Source: JBBRHF01 sp038223055 (lineage in GTDB: Bacteria > Actinomycetota > Actinomycetes > JACCUZ01). From it: a DNA stretch of 23,383 bases. The translations under genes and the position numbers were made by a program. Below, one piece after another: positions 15,987 to 23,267 of this stretch. Position 1 is the stretch's first letter; every line of letters starts with the position of its first letter. The notes under the pieces are model-generated. The model did not search any database. It had not been told where the DNA came from and saw nothing but the letters and a program-made list of their open reading frames with translations. The stretch is taken from the NCBI GenBank assembly GCA_038223055.1, contig JBBRHF010000052.1:1-23383 (forward strand), written 5' to 3'.

Positions 15987-16713
15987 GAACTCCGCGCCAC
16001 CGGCGCAGGTCGGGCCGCACGAGCAGGACGGCCCCCGCGACGAGCAGGCCCAGCAGGAAGCCGACCGAGTGCACCTCGAAGGACACCCCGCCCGGGTACT
16101 CGGCCCGCCGCAGGACCACGCCGGTGAGGAACAACTGCGGCCCAGCCCACAGGACGAGGACGAACCACGTAGGCAGGCGCACCGGCACCGGCCCGACCAG
16201 AACGCGCACCTGCGCGCGGGGGGCGAGCAGGAGGTGCGCCCCCAGGACGCCCGCGACCCCGCCGCTCGCGCCGATGCTCGGCACGGTCAGGTTGGGCACG
16301 AGCCACACGTGTGCGGCACCGCCGAGCACGGCGCTGCCGAGGAACACGCCGAGCAGGCCGAGGGGTCCGAGGTCCTCCTCGACCCGCGGCGCGAAGGCCC
16401 CGAGGAACGCCAGGTTGAACACCAGGTGCAGCCAGGACGTGTGGACGAACACCGAGGTGACCAGCGTGTCCAGCCCTCGGCCCTCGTGCAGGTCGTCGGG
16501 GATCGCACCCCAGCGGCAGACGAAGCCCTGCAGGGTGGAGGCGCTGGCGCGCAGAGCCCGCGCCGACTCGGTGAGGTCGGTGCAGTACGGCACGGGCGGG
16601 GCCTGGTCGAGCCGCAGCGCGTGCACGAAGACGACGACCAGCATCGCGACCAGTCCGACTGTCACGACCGGCCGGCGCGTCGTCGGCGGCGCCGACACCT
16701 GGACGGGGATCAC
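15808..16713 (-). CDS. Rhomboid family intramembrane serine protease
   Basis: GTG at 16713 overlaps the stop of the upstream gene (GTGA). Landmarks are a first helix (VVTVGLVAMLVVVFVHAL), SVFVHTSWLHLVFNLAFLGA (the HxxxN region of helix 2), SIGASGGVAGVLGAHLLLAP with catalytic Ser150 in GASG, and EVHSVGFLLGLLVAGAVLL with catalytic His215. About six membrane helices form the core up to residue 235. Such proteases cleave transmembrane substrates inside the membrane. The last 65 or so residues (after LVRPDLRRW) are Arg/Gly/Pro-rich and look like out-of-frame translation, so the true C-terminus may differ. It is the last gene of the oxidase - membrane protein - rhomboid operon. Confidence 0.88.
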   Translation of the reverse strand: MIPVQVSAPPTTRRPVVTVGLVAMLVVVFVHALRLDQAPPVPYCTDLTESARALRASASTLQGFVCRWGAIPDDLHEGRGLDTLVTSVFVHTSWLHLVFNLAFLGAFAPRVEEDLGPLGLLGVFLGSAVLGGAAHVWLVPNLTVPSIGASGGVAGVLGAHLLLAPRAQVRVLVGPVPVRLPTWFVLVLWAGPQLFLTGVVLRRAEYPGGVSFEVHSVGFLLGLLVAGAVLLVRPDLRRWRGVHGRAGSGSEWGLCPGCESTSGSARRDGGPADPRTRRRTGDCGEPPAYVRRAGAMEPGAR

Positions 16714-17366
16714 GGTGCGCTCCCGCCCGCGGGCGTCGTCAGGTGCTCCCCGACCTCGACGCCGGCGCTCTGCCCGCTGTCCACGTGTCCGGCTGGCGCG
16801 TCCTCGGCGTGCCCGGGCTCGGCGACGGCCGCGCTCGTCAGCCCCACGACGGTGACGACGGCGACCAGGCCGAGGCCGACGCGCTGCGCGGCGGCAGGCA
16901 GCGCGCGGCCCCGTAGCCGGGGGGCGGCGTGCAGCAGGAGCAGGGCGGCGCCGGCGCCGGCCAGTGCGAGCAGGCAGGCGGCGGCGTCCATCCAGGCGAC
17001 CTGCTCCGGCTCACCGGCCTCCGGCCCGAACGGCAGGCCGGCGGTGCGGGAGACAAGCCAGACCAGCAGCGGCCCGACCGCGAGCGCCAGGGCGGCGAGC
17101 AGCCACACGCGGTCGACCCGGCGCAGGAGCGCCATGCCTACGACGAGCCCGGCGACGGCGAGCAGGACAAAGAACAGCCCGGCGGCCGGCCAGTGGTCGA
17201 GGTGCTCGCGCACGACGGCGGCATGCACGGCGGCGCCGCCCAGCAGGGTGGCGACGAGCAGGACGCGGACGTCCTCGGACGCGCCGTGCTGCCGGACGGG
17301 GGCGGAGGGCGCTCGTGTCAACTCGCCTGCGTCAACCGGGATCGACGTCAGGCGCCGAGCGTCCAC
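16710..17366 (-). CDS. Polytopic membrane protein of unknown function
   Basis: ATG 17366 lies 19 bases inside the 3' end of the multicopper oxidase gene, giving 218 residues starting MDARRLTSIPVDAGELTRAP. About five or six membrane helices are visible: VRVLLVATLLGGAAVHAAVV, AAGLFFVLLAVAGLVVGMAL, VWLLAALALAVGPLLVWLVS, ACLLALAGAGAALLLLHAA and LGLVAVVTVVGLTSAAVA. The C-terminal tail after the last helix has His and Asp (EPGHAEDAPAGHVDSGQS), a pattern also seen at metal sites, but the spacing is not diagnostic. It overlaps both neighbours, so it is in one operon with the oxidase and the rhomboid protease. A role linked to the oxidase or to copper is a guess from position. Confidence 0.75.
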   Translation of the reverse strand: MDARRLTSIPVDAGELTRAPSAPVRQHGASEDVRVLLVATLLGGAAVHAAVVREHLDHWPAAGLFFVLLAVAGLVVGMALLRRVDRVWLLAALALAVGPLLVWLVSRTAGLPFGPEAGEPEQVAWMDAAACLLALAGAGAALLLLHAAPRLRGRALPAAAQRVGLGLVAVVTVVGLTSAAVAEPGHAEDAPAGHVDSGQSAGVEVGEHLTTPAGGSAP

Positions 17367-18642
17367 TGGACCATCATGCTCTTGCCCGTGTCCATCGAGG
17401 CGTTGGTCGCCAGCGTGGCGTCGGCCGAGTCGGTGGAGAACTGCGTCATCATGTCGTGGTCCTCGTGGATGAGGTTGTGGCAGTGCATGACGTAGTGCCC
17501 CGTGACCGGCTTGGACGGGTCGACCCTGTCGGCCGCGGTGAAACGCATGACCAGTTCGATGGTCTCGTTCGCGCCGACGTAGACGACGTCCTTCCAGCCC
17601 TTCTCATGTCGGCCACGAGGATGCGGAATCGGTAGCGGGTCCGGTCGACCGTCATCTTCGGCCACGCCCGCCCGTTGACGAGGATCACGTTGCCCCACAG
17701 GCTGTCGTGGCCCTTGTCGTCGTAGGCGACCGTGCCGTCCTGATTGAACTGCATGTCAGCGATGACCATCGGCACGTCGTACTTGCCCTTCGGCAGCTTG
17801 TCCAGGCCGAACTTCGCGATGCGGGCGGCGTCGGGGTCCTGGATGAACATGCCCACGAGGCCCTTGTAGACGTTCTCCGCCGTCTGGTGCATCGCGTGGT
17901 CGTGGTACCAGAGAGTGCGGGCCTCCGGGCGGTTCGGGTAGCGGTACACGTGCGTCCCGTCGTACACCGCGCCGCCGTCGAACTCCGAAAGCTTGCCGGG
18001 CGGCGCAGTGCCCTTCTTGTAGGTCAGGTCGTCCGGGTGGCCGTCGTGCGCCGGCTGCGTCGGCGCGGAGTGCAGGTGGGTGCTGGTCGGGTTCGGCAGC
18101 TCGTTGGTCTGCGACACGACCGTGTAGGCGCCGTTCTCGGTCTGGCGGAAGAGCGGGCCCGGGTAGATGCCGTTGTAGCCCCAGATCTCGGTGCGTGGGA
18201 ACGGCGAGGGCAGCAGGTCGGCCGAGCCGATCTTCTGCGTGACGTCGTAGTACTTCACGGTCGCCGACTTGCCGAGGACCGTCTCCGTGACCGTCCGGAC
18301 CGGCTGGATCTGCGGCATGAGCAGCGTCTCGCGCCGGAACTTCGGGACGCTGGGGCCCTTCATCGGCGCGCTGGCGCTGATGACACCGGGCGTGAGCGCC
18401 TGCTGCGCGGCGCCCGACTGGCCACCGATCAGGCCCGTCTTCGCCAGCGCCGGGCCCGACGCCAGCACACCCGCCCCGGCGAGCGCCAAATGGAGCAGGG
18501 AGCGTCGGGACACCCCGCCTTCAGCGAATGAAGGGGTCTGCGGCCCGGTGCCCTGACGGGGAAGAACGATCTGCGACATGAGGGACTCGTCGGTTCGGTG
18601 CCGGTCCGTACCGTCCGCAGTCTCGGTGCTGTTCTGAGGCAT
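17348..18642 (-). pseudogene. Tat-exported multicopper oxidase (CotA-like), internally deleted and frameshifted
   Basis: ATG 18642 has GGGAG a few bases upstream. A Tat signal (GVSRRSLLHLALAGAGVLAS, then GPALA) lies at about residues 43-67. Domain 1 is intact: TEIWGYNGIYPGPLFRQTEN, HLHSAPTQPAHDGHPDD and TLWYHDHAMHQTAENVYKGL, which supply type 2/3 copper ligands. After TRYRFRILVAD, near 17606, the frame shifts and resumes as EKGWKDVVYVGANETIELVM, then GHYVMHCHNLIHEDHDMM, the C-terminal type 1 motif (HCHxxxHxxxxM). Comparison with the family suggests that about 200 residues are missing, including the HPxHxH motif needed for copper sites. The product cannot be a working oxidase as read. The wild type would oxidise phenolic, bilirubin-like or Cu(I)/Mn(II) substrates outside the cell. 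Confidence 0.88.
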
Positions 18643-18668
18643 GCTGTCTCCCAACGTCGTGGCCGAGA

Positions 18669-18683
18669 AAAGTTGAACACTTT
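18669..18683. promoter_or_regulatory. Inverted repeat in the oxidase / MerR-DICT divergent promoter region
   Basis: AAAGT-TGAAC-ACTTT is a perfect 5-bp inverted repeat in the 74-base gap between the two divergent genes. It lies upstream of the MerR-DICT -10 and upstream of the oxidase start, so it could serve both. Short arms keep this tentative. Confidence 0.35.
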
Positions 18684-18704
18684 CCTTAACAGTCTGTCTA
18701 GGTT

Positions 18705-18710
18705 TAGGAT
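18705..18710 (+). promoter_or_regulatory. -10 element (TAGGAT) of a leaderless promoter for the MerR-DICT gene
   Basis: TAGGAT, then GGCATC, then ATG 18717. The local sequence from 18668 to 18710 is markedly AT-richer than the rest of the window, as expected for a promoter. Confidence 0.6.
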
Positions 18711-18716
18711 GGCATC

Positions 18717-19625
18717 ATGCCCACGGACTCCCTGTCAACGCAACCCCTCACCCCATCGGCGACCTCCCCGGCCACGCTGTCCATCGGCGATCTTGCGCAA
18801 CGGACCGGCGTGAAGCCGGCGACCCTACGGATGTGGGAGTCCCGACACGGCTTTCCCCGCGCGGAGCGCCGGGAGAGCGGCCACCGCCGCTATTCCGAGA
18901 TCGACGTCGAGCTGGTGCTCCAGATCGTCCGGCGGCAGGATGCGGGCGCGCGCCTGGAGGTCGCCATCGCTGAGCTGGCGTTGCTGCAGGCCCGCGTCGA
19001 CGACCCTCCGGGTGCCCCCACGGTCTATGCCGTCCTCCGCCGCAGGCATCCCGCCCTGGGTCCTCAGCGGTTGAAGAAGTCCACGCTCCTGGCACTCTCC
19101 TGGGCCATTGAGGACGAGTGCTGTGCGCGGGCGGAGCAGCCGACGATTTTCGGCTCGTTCCAGCGCGAGCGCTACTTCCGGGCAGCGGAGGAGCGGTGGA
19201 GCGAGCTTGCGAGGATCTCTCGATCCGCCATTGCCTTTGCCGCGTTCGCCGACGGGGCCGAGCCGCGCGGGGGAACGAGTCTGGTCCACCTGCCGGCAGA
19301 CGCGCCGATGCGGAGGGAATGGGCTGTCGTGTGCGACGCTACGGACTTCCCCGCGCTGCTGACCGCGTGGGAGCTGCCGGGCCAGTCAACGGTTCCGGAC
19401 CGGCAGCGGCTGTTCGAGGCGATCTGGACCGTCCAGCCCGGCGCCGTTCGTGACGCGGCACGCACCTGTGCTCAGGTGGCGCTTCAGCTCGACCACCGGG
19501 ATGCGGCACCGCTCCTCTACGAGCTTGCAGAGAATCCACCTGCCCCGCCGGTCGAGCTCCTGAACGCGACCGGTTTGCTCAACCGCGTCGTCGCCTACGT
19601 GGACGGGATCGGCTCGGGTCGCTGA
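18717..19625 (+). CDS. MerR-type regulator with DICT sensory domain
   Basis: The 302-residue protein has a Ser/Thr/Pro-rich lead, then a MerR helix-turn-helix at about residues 22-90: LSIGDLAQRTGVKPATLRMW, ESRHGFPRAERRESGHRRYS and EIDVELVLQIVRRQDAGARL. The rest resembles a DICT domain (KKSTLLALSWAIEDECCARA, FGSFQRERYFRAAEERWSEL, DAPMRREWAVVCDATDFPAL), a sensor domain often found with light, oxygen or carotenoid-related regulation. Cys residues CC at ECCARA could be relevant to redox or metal sensing, though that is only a possibility. It is divergent from the multicopper oxidase operon and probably regulates it. No termination signal was seen downstream. Confidence 0.88.
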   Translation: MPTDSLSTQPLTPSATSPATLSIGDLAQRTGVKPATLRMWESRHGFPRAERRESGHRRYSEIDVELVLQIVRRQDAGARLEVAIAELALLQARVDDPPGAPTVYAVLRRRHPALGPQRLKKSTLLALSWAIEDECCARAEQPTIFGSFQRERYFRAAEERWSELARISRSAIAFAAFADGAEPRGGTSLVHLPADAPMRREWAVVCDATDFPALLTAWELPGQSTVPDRQRLFEAIWTVQPGAVRDAARTCAQVALQLDHRDAAPLLYELAENPPAPPVELLNATGLLNRVVAYVDGIGSGR

Positions 19626-19854
19626 ATCGGCCCGGGAAGTCCGTCGTAGAAGGGGTGAGAAACCTTCTGGTAGCGCGAGCGATCGACGTGCTCGACGCCG
19701 CCGGGATTCTGGTCGGCGGATCGCACAGCATGTCCTCGCCAACGCTGTTGAGGTCTTCGCGACCGGCTCGATCGACCTCACTCAGGTCGACGCCCTCGAT
19801 TCCGCCAATCCCTGCCGACCCGCCGCGGACAGGGTGTTCACGGTCCGGCGTCGG

Positions 19855-20673
19855 TTACATGGGGCGGTATCGCGACTGGAGCGCCGCGAAAAGACCGAAG
19901 GCCGCGAACCCGATCCCCACGGCCGTGAGCAGAAACCGCCCGAACGGCTGCGCCAGGATCGTCTGCATCGCGCCGTCCAGCCCACGCGCCTTGCTCTGCT
20001 GGAAGGTCAAGGCCGCAAAGCCGAGCAGGCCACCCACGACGCCCAACGCCGCTCCCTTGGTGACGTACCCGACCTGGCCCAGCCAGGCCACACCCTGCCG
20101 GGCGACCGGCGGCATCGACGCGCTGTCGATCTCCTCATCGAAGGATGCCGTCACGCCCTTGACCACCGACGTCACCCCGACGCCGATGATGATCAGCCCC
20201 GCCACCACCACGATCACCTGTCCACCGGGCCACGCCAACACGCCCGAGGTGGTGTGCTCCTGGGACTGCGCGCTCGACGATCTCGAACCCAGCGAAACCG
20301 ACGCCGCGCTGACCCCCAGCGCAACGTAGATCGCGGCCTTCGCGCCGCTGGCGAGCCGCTTACGAACCCACTCGCTACCCGCGCAGTCGCGATAGCCCCA
20401 GATGGCTGCACTGCCCTGCCACAGCGCGAGCGCCACCAAGCCAAAGGCCACCACCCAGAGCAGGAACTTGCCGAAGGGCTGGGCAGCCAGAGTCCGCAAC
20501 GCCCCAGAGCTGTCGGCGCTCTTACTGCCCGAGGCGCCCCAAGCGAGCCGTAGCGCGAGCCAGCCGATCAGCAGATGGACGGCGGCATACGCGATCAACC
20601 CAAAACGGGCAAGCGCCTGAAGGGACTTGCTGTCCCCGGCCTGCTCGGTCTTGCGGGCAACCTTGGTGGCCAT
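19855..20673 (-). CDS. DUF1206 family membrane protein
   Basis: ATG 20673 follows AGGAGGA. The 272-residue protein is built of three related units, each with two membrane helices: LARFGLIAYAAVHLLIGWLA with AAQPFGKFLLWVVAFGLVAL; GAKAAIYVALGVSAASVSLG with GGQVIVVVAGLIIIGVGVTS; VGYVTKGAALGVVGGLLGFA with LAQPFGRFLLTAVGIGFAAF. The PFG(K/R)FLL motif is the DUF1206 hallmark and recurs in the first and third units; the second has W-P-G-G-Q instead. Six helices in all, with a basic N-terminus in the cytoplasm. Function is unknown for the family. The segment between this gene and MerR-DICT (19626-19854) holds short protein-like frames but no intact gene. Confidence 0.9.
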   Translation of the reverse strand: MATKVARKTEQAGDSKSLQALARFGLIAYAAVHLLIGWLALRLAWGASGSKSADSSGALRTLAAQPFGKFLLWVVAFGLVALALWQGSAAIWGYRDCAGSEWVRKRLASGAKAAIYVALGVSAASVSLGSRSSSAQSQEHTTSGVLAWPGGQVIVVVAGLIIIGVGVTSVVKGVTASFDEEIDSASMPPVARQGVAWLGQVGYVTKGAALGVVGGLLGFAALTFQQSKARGLDGAMQTILAQPFGRFLLTAVGIGFAAFGLFAALQSRYRPM

Positions 20674-20744
20674 CGCCGGGGTCCTCCTGGTTGCCGATCA
20701 GACGTGACGGGGCGCGCTCGTCACGCGACTGCAGACGCGGTGGC

Positions 20745-20951
20745 TCAGCCGCTTACGCGACGCTCAACAACCGGAGTCGGGATGGCTTCGCCTAGGAGTC
20801 GAGCCGGACGGCAGCCGTTTTTCACCAAGGTCCACCGCTCATAGCCATCCATCAGCAAAAGAAAACAGAGGCCGACGACGGGACTAGCCAGGGCAAGGAA
20901 AAGCACGGCTAGCACTCGCCCCGGCTTGCGGCTGAACTCGGTTGCATGCAT
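20745..20951 (-). CDS. Small single-span membrane protein, hypothetical
   Basis: The 68-residue frame starts MHATEFSRKPGRVLAVLFLA and has one strong membrane helix (about residues 13-34, VLAVLFLALASPVVGLCFLL), then a soluble tail (DGYERWTLVKNGCRPARLLG). GGTAGGAA lies just upstream as a possible ribosome binding site. It is on the same strand as DUF1206, 71 bases ahead of it. I do not recognise the family. Codon use is less GC-biased than in the neighbours, so it may be acquired or not expressed. Confidence 0.5.
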   Translation of the reverse strand: MHATEFSRKPGRVLAVLFLALASPVVGLCFLLLMDGYERWTLVKNGCRPARLLGEAIPTPVVERRVSG

Positions 20952-21058
20952 CGTTCCTACCCGCTGACGCGACTGCCAAGCAGGCGGAACCTCCTGAACC
21001 TGGGTAGGAGCGACGACGGCTTATGGACCTACTGTGAGCGCCTCATCGGGCCGTGTGC

Positions 21059-21222
21059 TTATCCCCGACTGGCAACCACCCGAGCGGTCAGCCCTCGACA
21101 TCGGCCACGACCCCCATCACGCCTACGGTGTTGGCTGCCCCCCCGATGCCGCCCACATGGTGAGCGAATCTGCTTCCGACAGATGAGATTCGCCCACGTA
21201 CCAAGGTCAAAGTGCGCTTCAC
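21059..21222 (-). repeat. Imperfect dispersed repeat, copy R2
   Basis: Counterpart of 2589-2793. On the minus strand it reads VGESHLSEADSLTMW, then in another frame CRGLTARVVASRG and stop TAA. R1 differs mainly at third codon positions in the first block (GTA/GTG, CAC/CAT, CTA/CTG, GCG/GCA) and in the second (ACT/ACC, GTC/GTT). R2 lacks the decamer array. Confidence 0.65.
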
Positions 21223-21449
21223 GTACTCCCATGGATCCGCACCCGTTGAGGGTGCAGGCGCGCGGTTGGGTGGCCGACCAGGTGAGCGACGTCGGCCCGA
21301 AACTGGTCGCGATCGATTCGAATGGCGGCTGTTGCCGGCGCGGCGATCTCCTCACGGGCGACGAAGGTGCGGCGGGCGCGATGACGGCGCCGCCAGCCCG
21401 CTGACCGTCCCCAACCCACATTCCTGTGGCGCTCTCGTGCGGTCCCGGT

Positions 21450-21455
21450 CAGGAT
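21450..21455 (+). promoter_or_regulatory. Weak -10 element (CAGGAT) before the maleylpyruvate-isomerase-family gene
   Basis: CAGGAT, six bases, then ATG 21462. The first base departs from the TANNNT pattern, so this is tentative; the alternative is a leadered transcript with a weak ribosome binding site. Confidence 0.35.
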
Positions 21456-21461
21456 GAGCCC

Positions 21462-22196
21462 ATGACGCCCGAGACGTTCCTCGCCCAGCTTCGCAACGCC
21501 GCAGCCCGGATCCGTGACCTCGCCCCTCGAGATCTTGACGCAGCCGTGCCGCCGTGTCCTGGCTGGACCGTGCGCGACGTCGTCTTCCACACAGGGGAGG
21601 TCTACTCCCACAAGGTCGCCTGCATGCGCATCGGCCGCCCGGAGAAGGAAACCGACTGGAACCACGGACCCGCTGACGGTGAGGACCCGATGGCGTGGTT
21701 CACCGCTCGGTTGGACGAGCTGACGGGTGAGCTGGAGGCGCGCGGCCCCGACGCACCGTCGTACACGTGGTACGACAAGGATCAGACGGTCGGCTTTTGG
21801 CACCGGCGGATGGCCCAGGAGACCGTCGTGCACCGGGTCGACGTGGAGAGCGCGTTCGGCGTGGTCTCCCCGGTGGACCATGAGATCGCCGTCGACGGCA
21901 TCGACGAGGTGCTTGACCTGTTCCTCGCCCACCAGGCCGCGGACGTCGGCCCCGATGGGCCCGGCGCGGGCACGGTCGCGGTCCGCACCGGCGACCACAT
22001 CTGGCGCACCCGGCTCACCCCCGGCGACGTCGAGCTGTCCCGGCAACCTGGTGCCGCCGATGCGGTCGTGAGCGGCGAGCCATCCGAGCTGTTGCTGTGG
22101 CTGTGGGGCCGGCGCCCCGACTCGTCGGTGACGATCGAGGGCGACGCCGATCTCGTGGCGGCCCTGCGTCGTCGGCTGGAGATCGTCACACAGTGA
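21462..22196 (+). CDS. Maleylpyruvate isomerase / mycothiol-dependent enzyme family (DinB-like)
   Basis: The 244-residue protein starts MTPETFLAQLRNAAARIRDL. The N-terminal DinB-like four-helix bundle has PPCPGWTVRDVVFHTGEVYS with metal-ligand His43, and FWHRRMAQETVVHRVDVESA with E120 and H124 as the further ligands. The C-terminal part (residues 150-244) is the small alpha/beta domain seen in mycothiol-dependent members (VAVRTGDHIWRTRL, GEPSELLLWLWGRRPDSSVT). Such enzymes use a divalent metal and often mycothiol to isomerise or detoxify substrates; the substrate here is unknown. The gene stands alone between R2 and the thpR gene. Mycothiol use again fits an actinobacterium. Confidence 0.9.
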   Translation: MTPETFLAQLRNAAARIRDLAPRDLDAAVPPCPGWTVRDVVFHTGEVYSHKVACMRIGRPEKETDWNHGPADGEDPMAWFTARLDELTGELEARGPDAPSYTWYDKDQTVGFWHRRMAQETVVHRVDVESAFGVVSPVDHEIAVDGIDEVLDLFLAHQAADVGPDGPGAGTVAVRTGDHIWRTRLTPGDVELSRQPGAADAVVSGEPSELLLWLWGRRPDSSVTIEGDADLVAALRRRLEIVTQ

Positions 22197-22339
22197 TGCG
22201 GGGGCCGCGACGATCGAGCATGAAACTTCTACCATGCCGCCGTACGCCGTGATGCTGGCCGTGTCTCCCCTCCCGGCCGTCGACGGGGCCACGGCAGCCG
22301 GCCCGACGCTGCTTGACCCGCGACGACGATCCGCCTGGT

Positions 22340-22376
22340 CAGGCTGGGGCCAGGGCGGGTTGACACACCCAGCCTG
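22340..22376 (+). promoter_or_regulatory. Hairpin directly upstream of the thpR start codon
   Basis: CAGGCTGGG (22340-22348) and CCCAGCCTG (22368-22376) are exact inverse complements. The right arm touches the ATG at 22377, where a ribosome would sit. It may limit translation or act as a terminator for an upstream transcript. Confidence 0.45.
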
Positions 22377-22940
22377 ATGAGGCTGTTCGCGGCGTTGACG
22401 CTGCCGGGGGAGGCAGTCGCCGACCTCGAGGCGGCGCTGGCGCCGGTTCGTCGCGGGGCGCAAGCCCCGCGTTGGGTCGCGCCCGAGCGGTGGCACCTCA
22501 CGCTTGCCTTCTTCGGCGAGGTCGCCGAGGATCGACTCCCCGCGCTGCGGTCACGGCTCCAGGTGCGGCTGTCCGACCGGGCGTCCTTGCAGTTGCGCCT
22601 GTGCGGGGCTGACCGGTTCGGGCCGCAGGTCCTGTGGATGGGGGTGTCGGGTGACGTCGGCCCGCTCCATGAGCTGGCCGACCGGGTGGGGCTCGGCCAC
22701 GAGTCGGCCGAGCGGGTGGGGCTGGTCGACGAGTCGGCCGAGCGGCTCGACCGGCCCTACCGGCCGCACCTGACCCTCGCCCGTGCCGGCCTGGGCGAGG
22801 GTGCTGCGCTACGCGGCGCGCTCGCCGCGCTCGCCGGCTACGAGGGCCCGGACTGGTTGGCGCAGAGCGTGCACCTGGTGCGCTCGCACCGGGGTGCGCG
22901 ACCCCGCTACGAGACGGTCGTCACCTGGCCGCTTTGCTGA
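22377..22940 (+). CDS. thpR: RNA 2',3'-cyclic phosphodiesterase (2H phosphoesterase, ThpR/LigT)
   Basis: The 187-residue protein starts MRLFAALTLPGEAVADLEAA. The two HxTx motifs of 2H phosphoesterases are WHLTLAFFG (His40) and RPHLTLARA (His131), which together hydrolyse 2',3'-cyclic phosphate RNA ends in the cytoplasm. VHLVRSHRGARPRYETVVTW is the typical C-terminal strand pair. The region between the motifs has a 10-residue unit in tandem, RVGLGHESAE / RVGLVDESAE at residues 103-122, which is not expected in the family and adds a loop before the second motif. No Shine-Dalgarno sequence is visible; the start is preceded by a hairpin. The stop of a 47-codon frame overlaps the ATG by one base. 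Confidence 0.92.
   Translation: MRLFAALTLPGEAVADLEAALAPVRRGAQAPRWVAPERWHLTLAFFGEVAEDRLPALRSRLQVRLSDRASLQLRLCGADRFGPQVLWMGVSGDVGPLHELADRVGLGHESAERVGLVDESAERLDRPYRPHLTLARAGLGEGAALRGALAALAGYEGPDWLAQSVHLVRSHRGARPRYETVVTWPLC
22683..22742 (+). repeat. Tandem 30-bp duplication inside thpR
   Basis: Two 30-bp units that differ at a few positions encode the decapeptides RVGLGHESAE and RVGLVDESAE. The duplication keeps the frame. Confidence 0.85.
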
Positions 22941-22947
22941 CGCAGAT

Positions 22948-22964
22948 CCGATGCGTTCGATCGG
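22948..22964 (+). terminator. Small hairpin after thpR
   Basis: CCGAT-GCGTTCG-ATCGG starts eight bases after the stop codon. The 5-bp stem without a T-tract is weak evidence for a terminator. Confidence 0.3.
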
Positions 22965-23174
22965 CGGGGGCCGGCCCACGCCCACCGAGAAGGGGAAGCC
23001 GGCTGTCCTCGCTCGCGCGTGGGGCAGAGGGGTCGGGATTGGCCCGGTGAGCCCACACGTCGGTATGCAGATGTCGCGGGCGCTCGGGGTGTCTCGGGCG
23101 CGGGTGTCGGTGGCGGACGACGATGCGCGCCTGATGGTTGCGGGGTGGACGCCGAGTCGTGACAAGGTGGCGGG

Positions 23175-23258
23175 GTGGACCCGAGGACGCGCCGCATCGT
23201 CGTACTCGGTGCCTTGGCGCTCTTCGTCGTCCTCGTCGTGGCCGCAGCGCTGCGGTGA
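23175..23258 (+). CDS. Very small membrane peptide ORF, 27 residues
   Basis: GTG at 23175 encodes MDPRTRRIVVLGALALFVVL then VVAAALR and a stop. A basic start followed by one clean membrane helix is typical of small actinobacterial membrane peptides. No good ribosome binding site was seen; GGTGGCGGG is the only purine-rich stretch. It faces the aldo/keto reductase gene with the stop codons 9 bases apart. Function is unknown and coding status is uncertain. Confidence 0.4.
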   Translation: MDPRTRRIVVLGALALFVVLVVAAALR

Positions 23259-23267
23259 CGGGGCCGG

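Larger units (their letters stand above)
20952..21461. other. Gene-free stretch of 510 bp carrying repeat R2
   Basis: No intact gene was recognised. It holds the inverted pair TCCTACCC (20955-20962) and GGGTAGGA (21002-21009), repeat copy R2 (21059-21222), and a short plus-strand frame (WVADQVSDVGPKLVAIDSNG at about 21267) that reads like a fragment but has no match I know. The right end holds the promoter of the next gene. Confidence 0.5.

Noticed and set aside
19640..19854. Short protein-like frames between MerR-DICT and DUF1206
   Set aside because: LLVARAIDVLDAAGIL and RIAQHVLANAVEVFATGSID lie in different frames with no start site or known family; possible remnant but not supportable as a gene.
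21240..21404. Plus-strand frame MDPHPLRVQARGWVADQVSD
   Set aside because: Short, without a ribosome binding site, with a composition change halfway, and overlapping nothing conserved.
22360..22365. TTGACA as a -35 box for thpR
   Set aside because: The matching -10 would fall inside the coding region, after the start codon.
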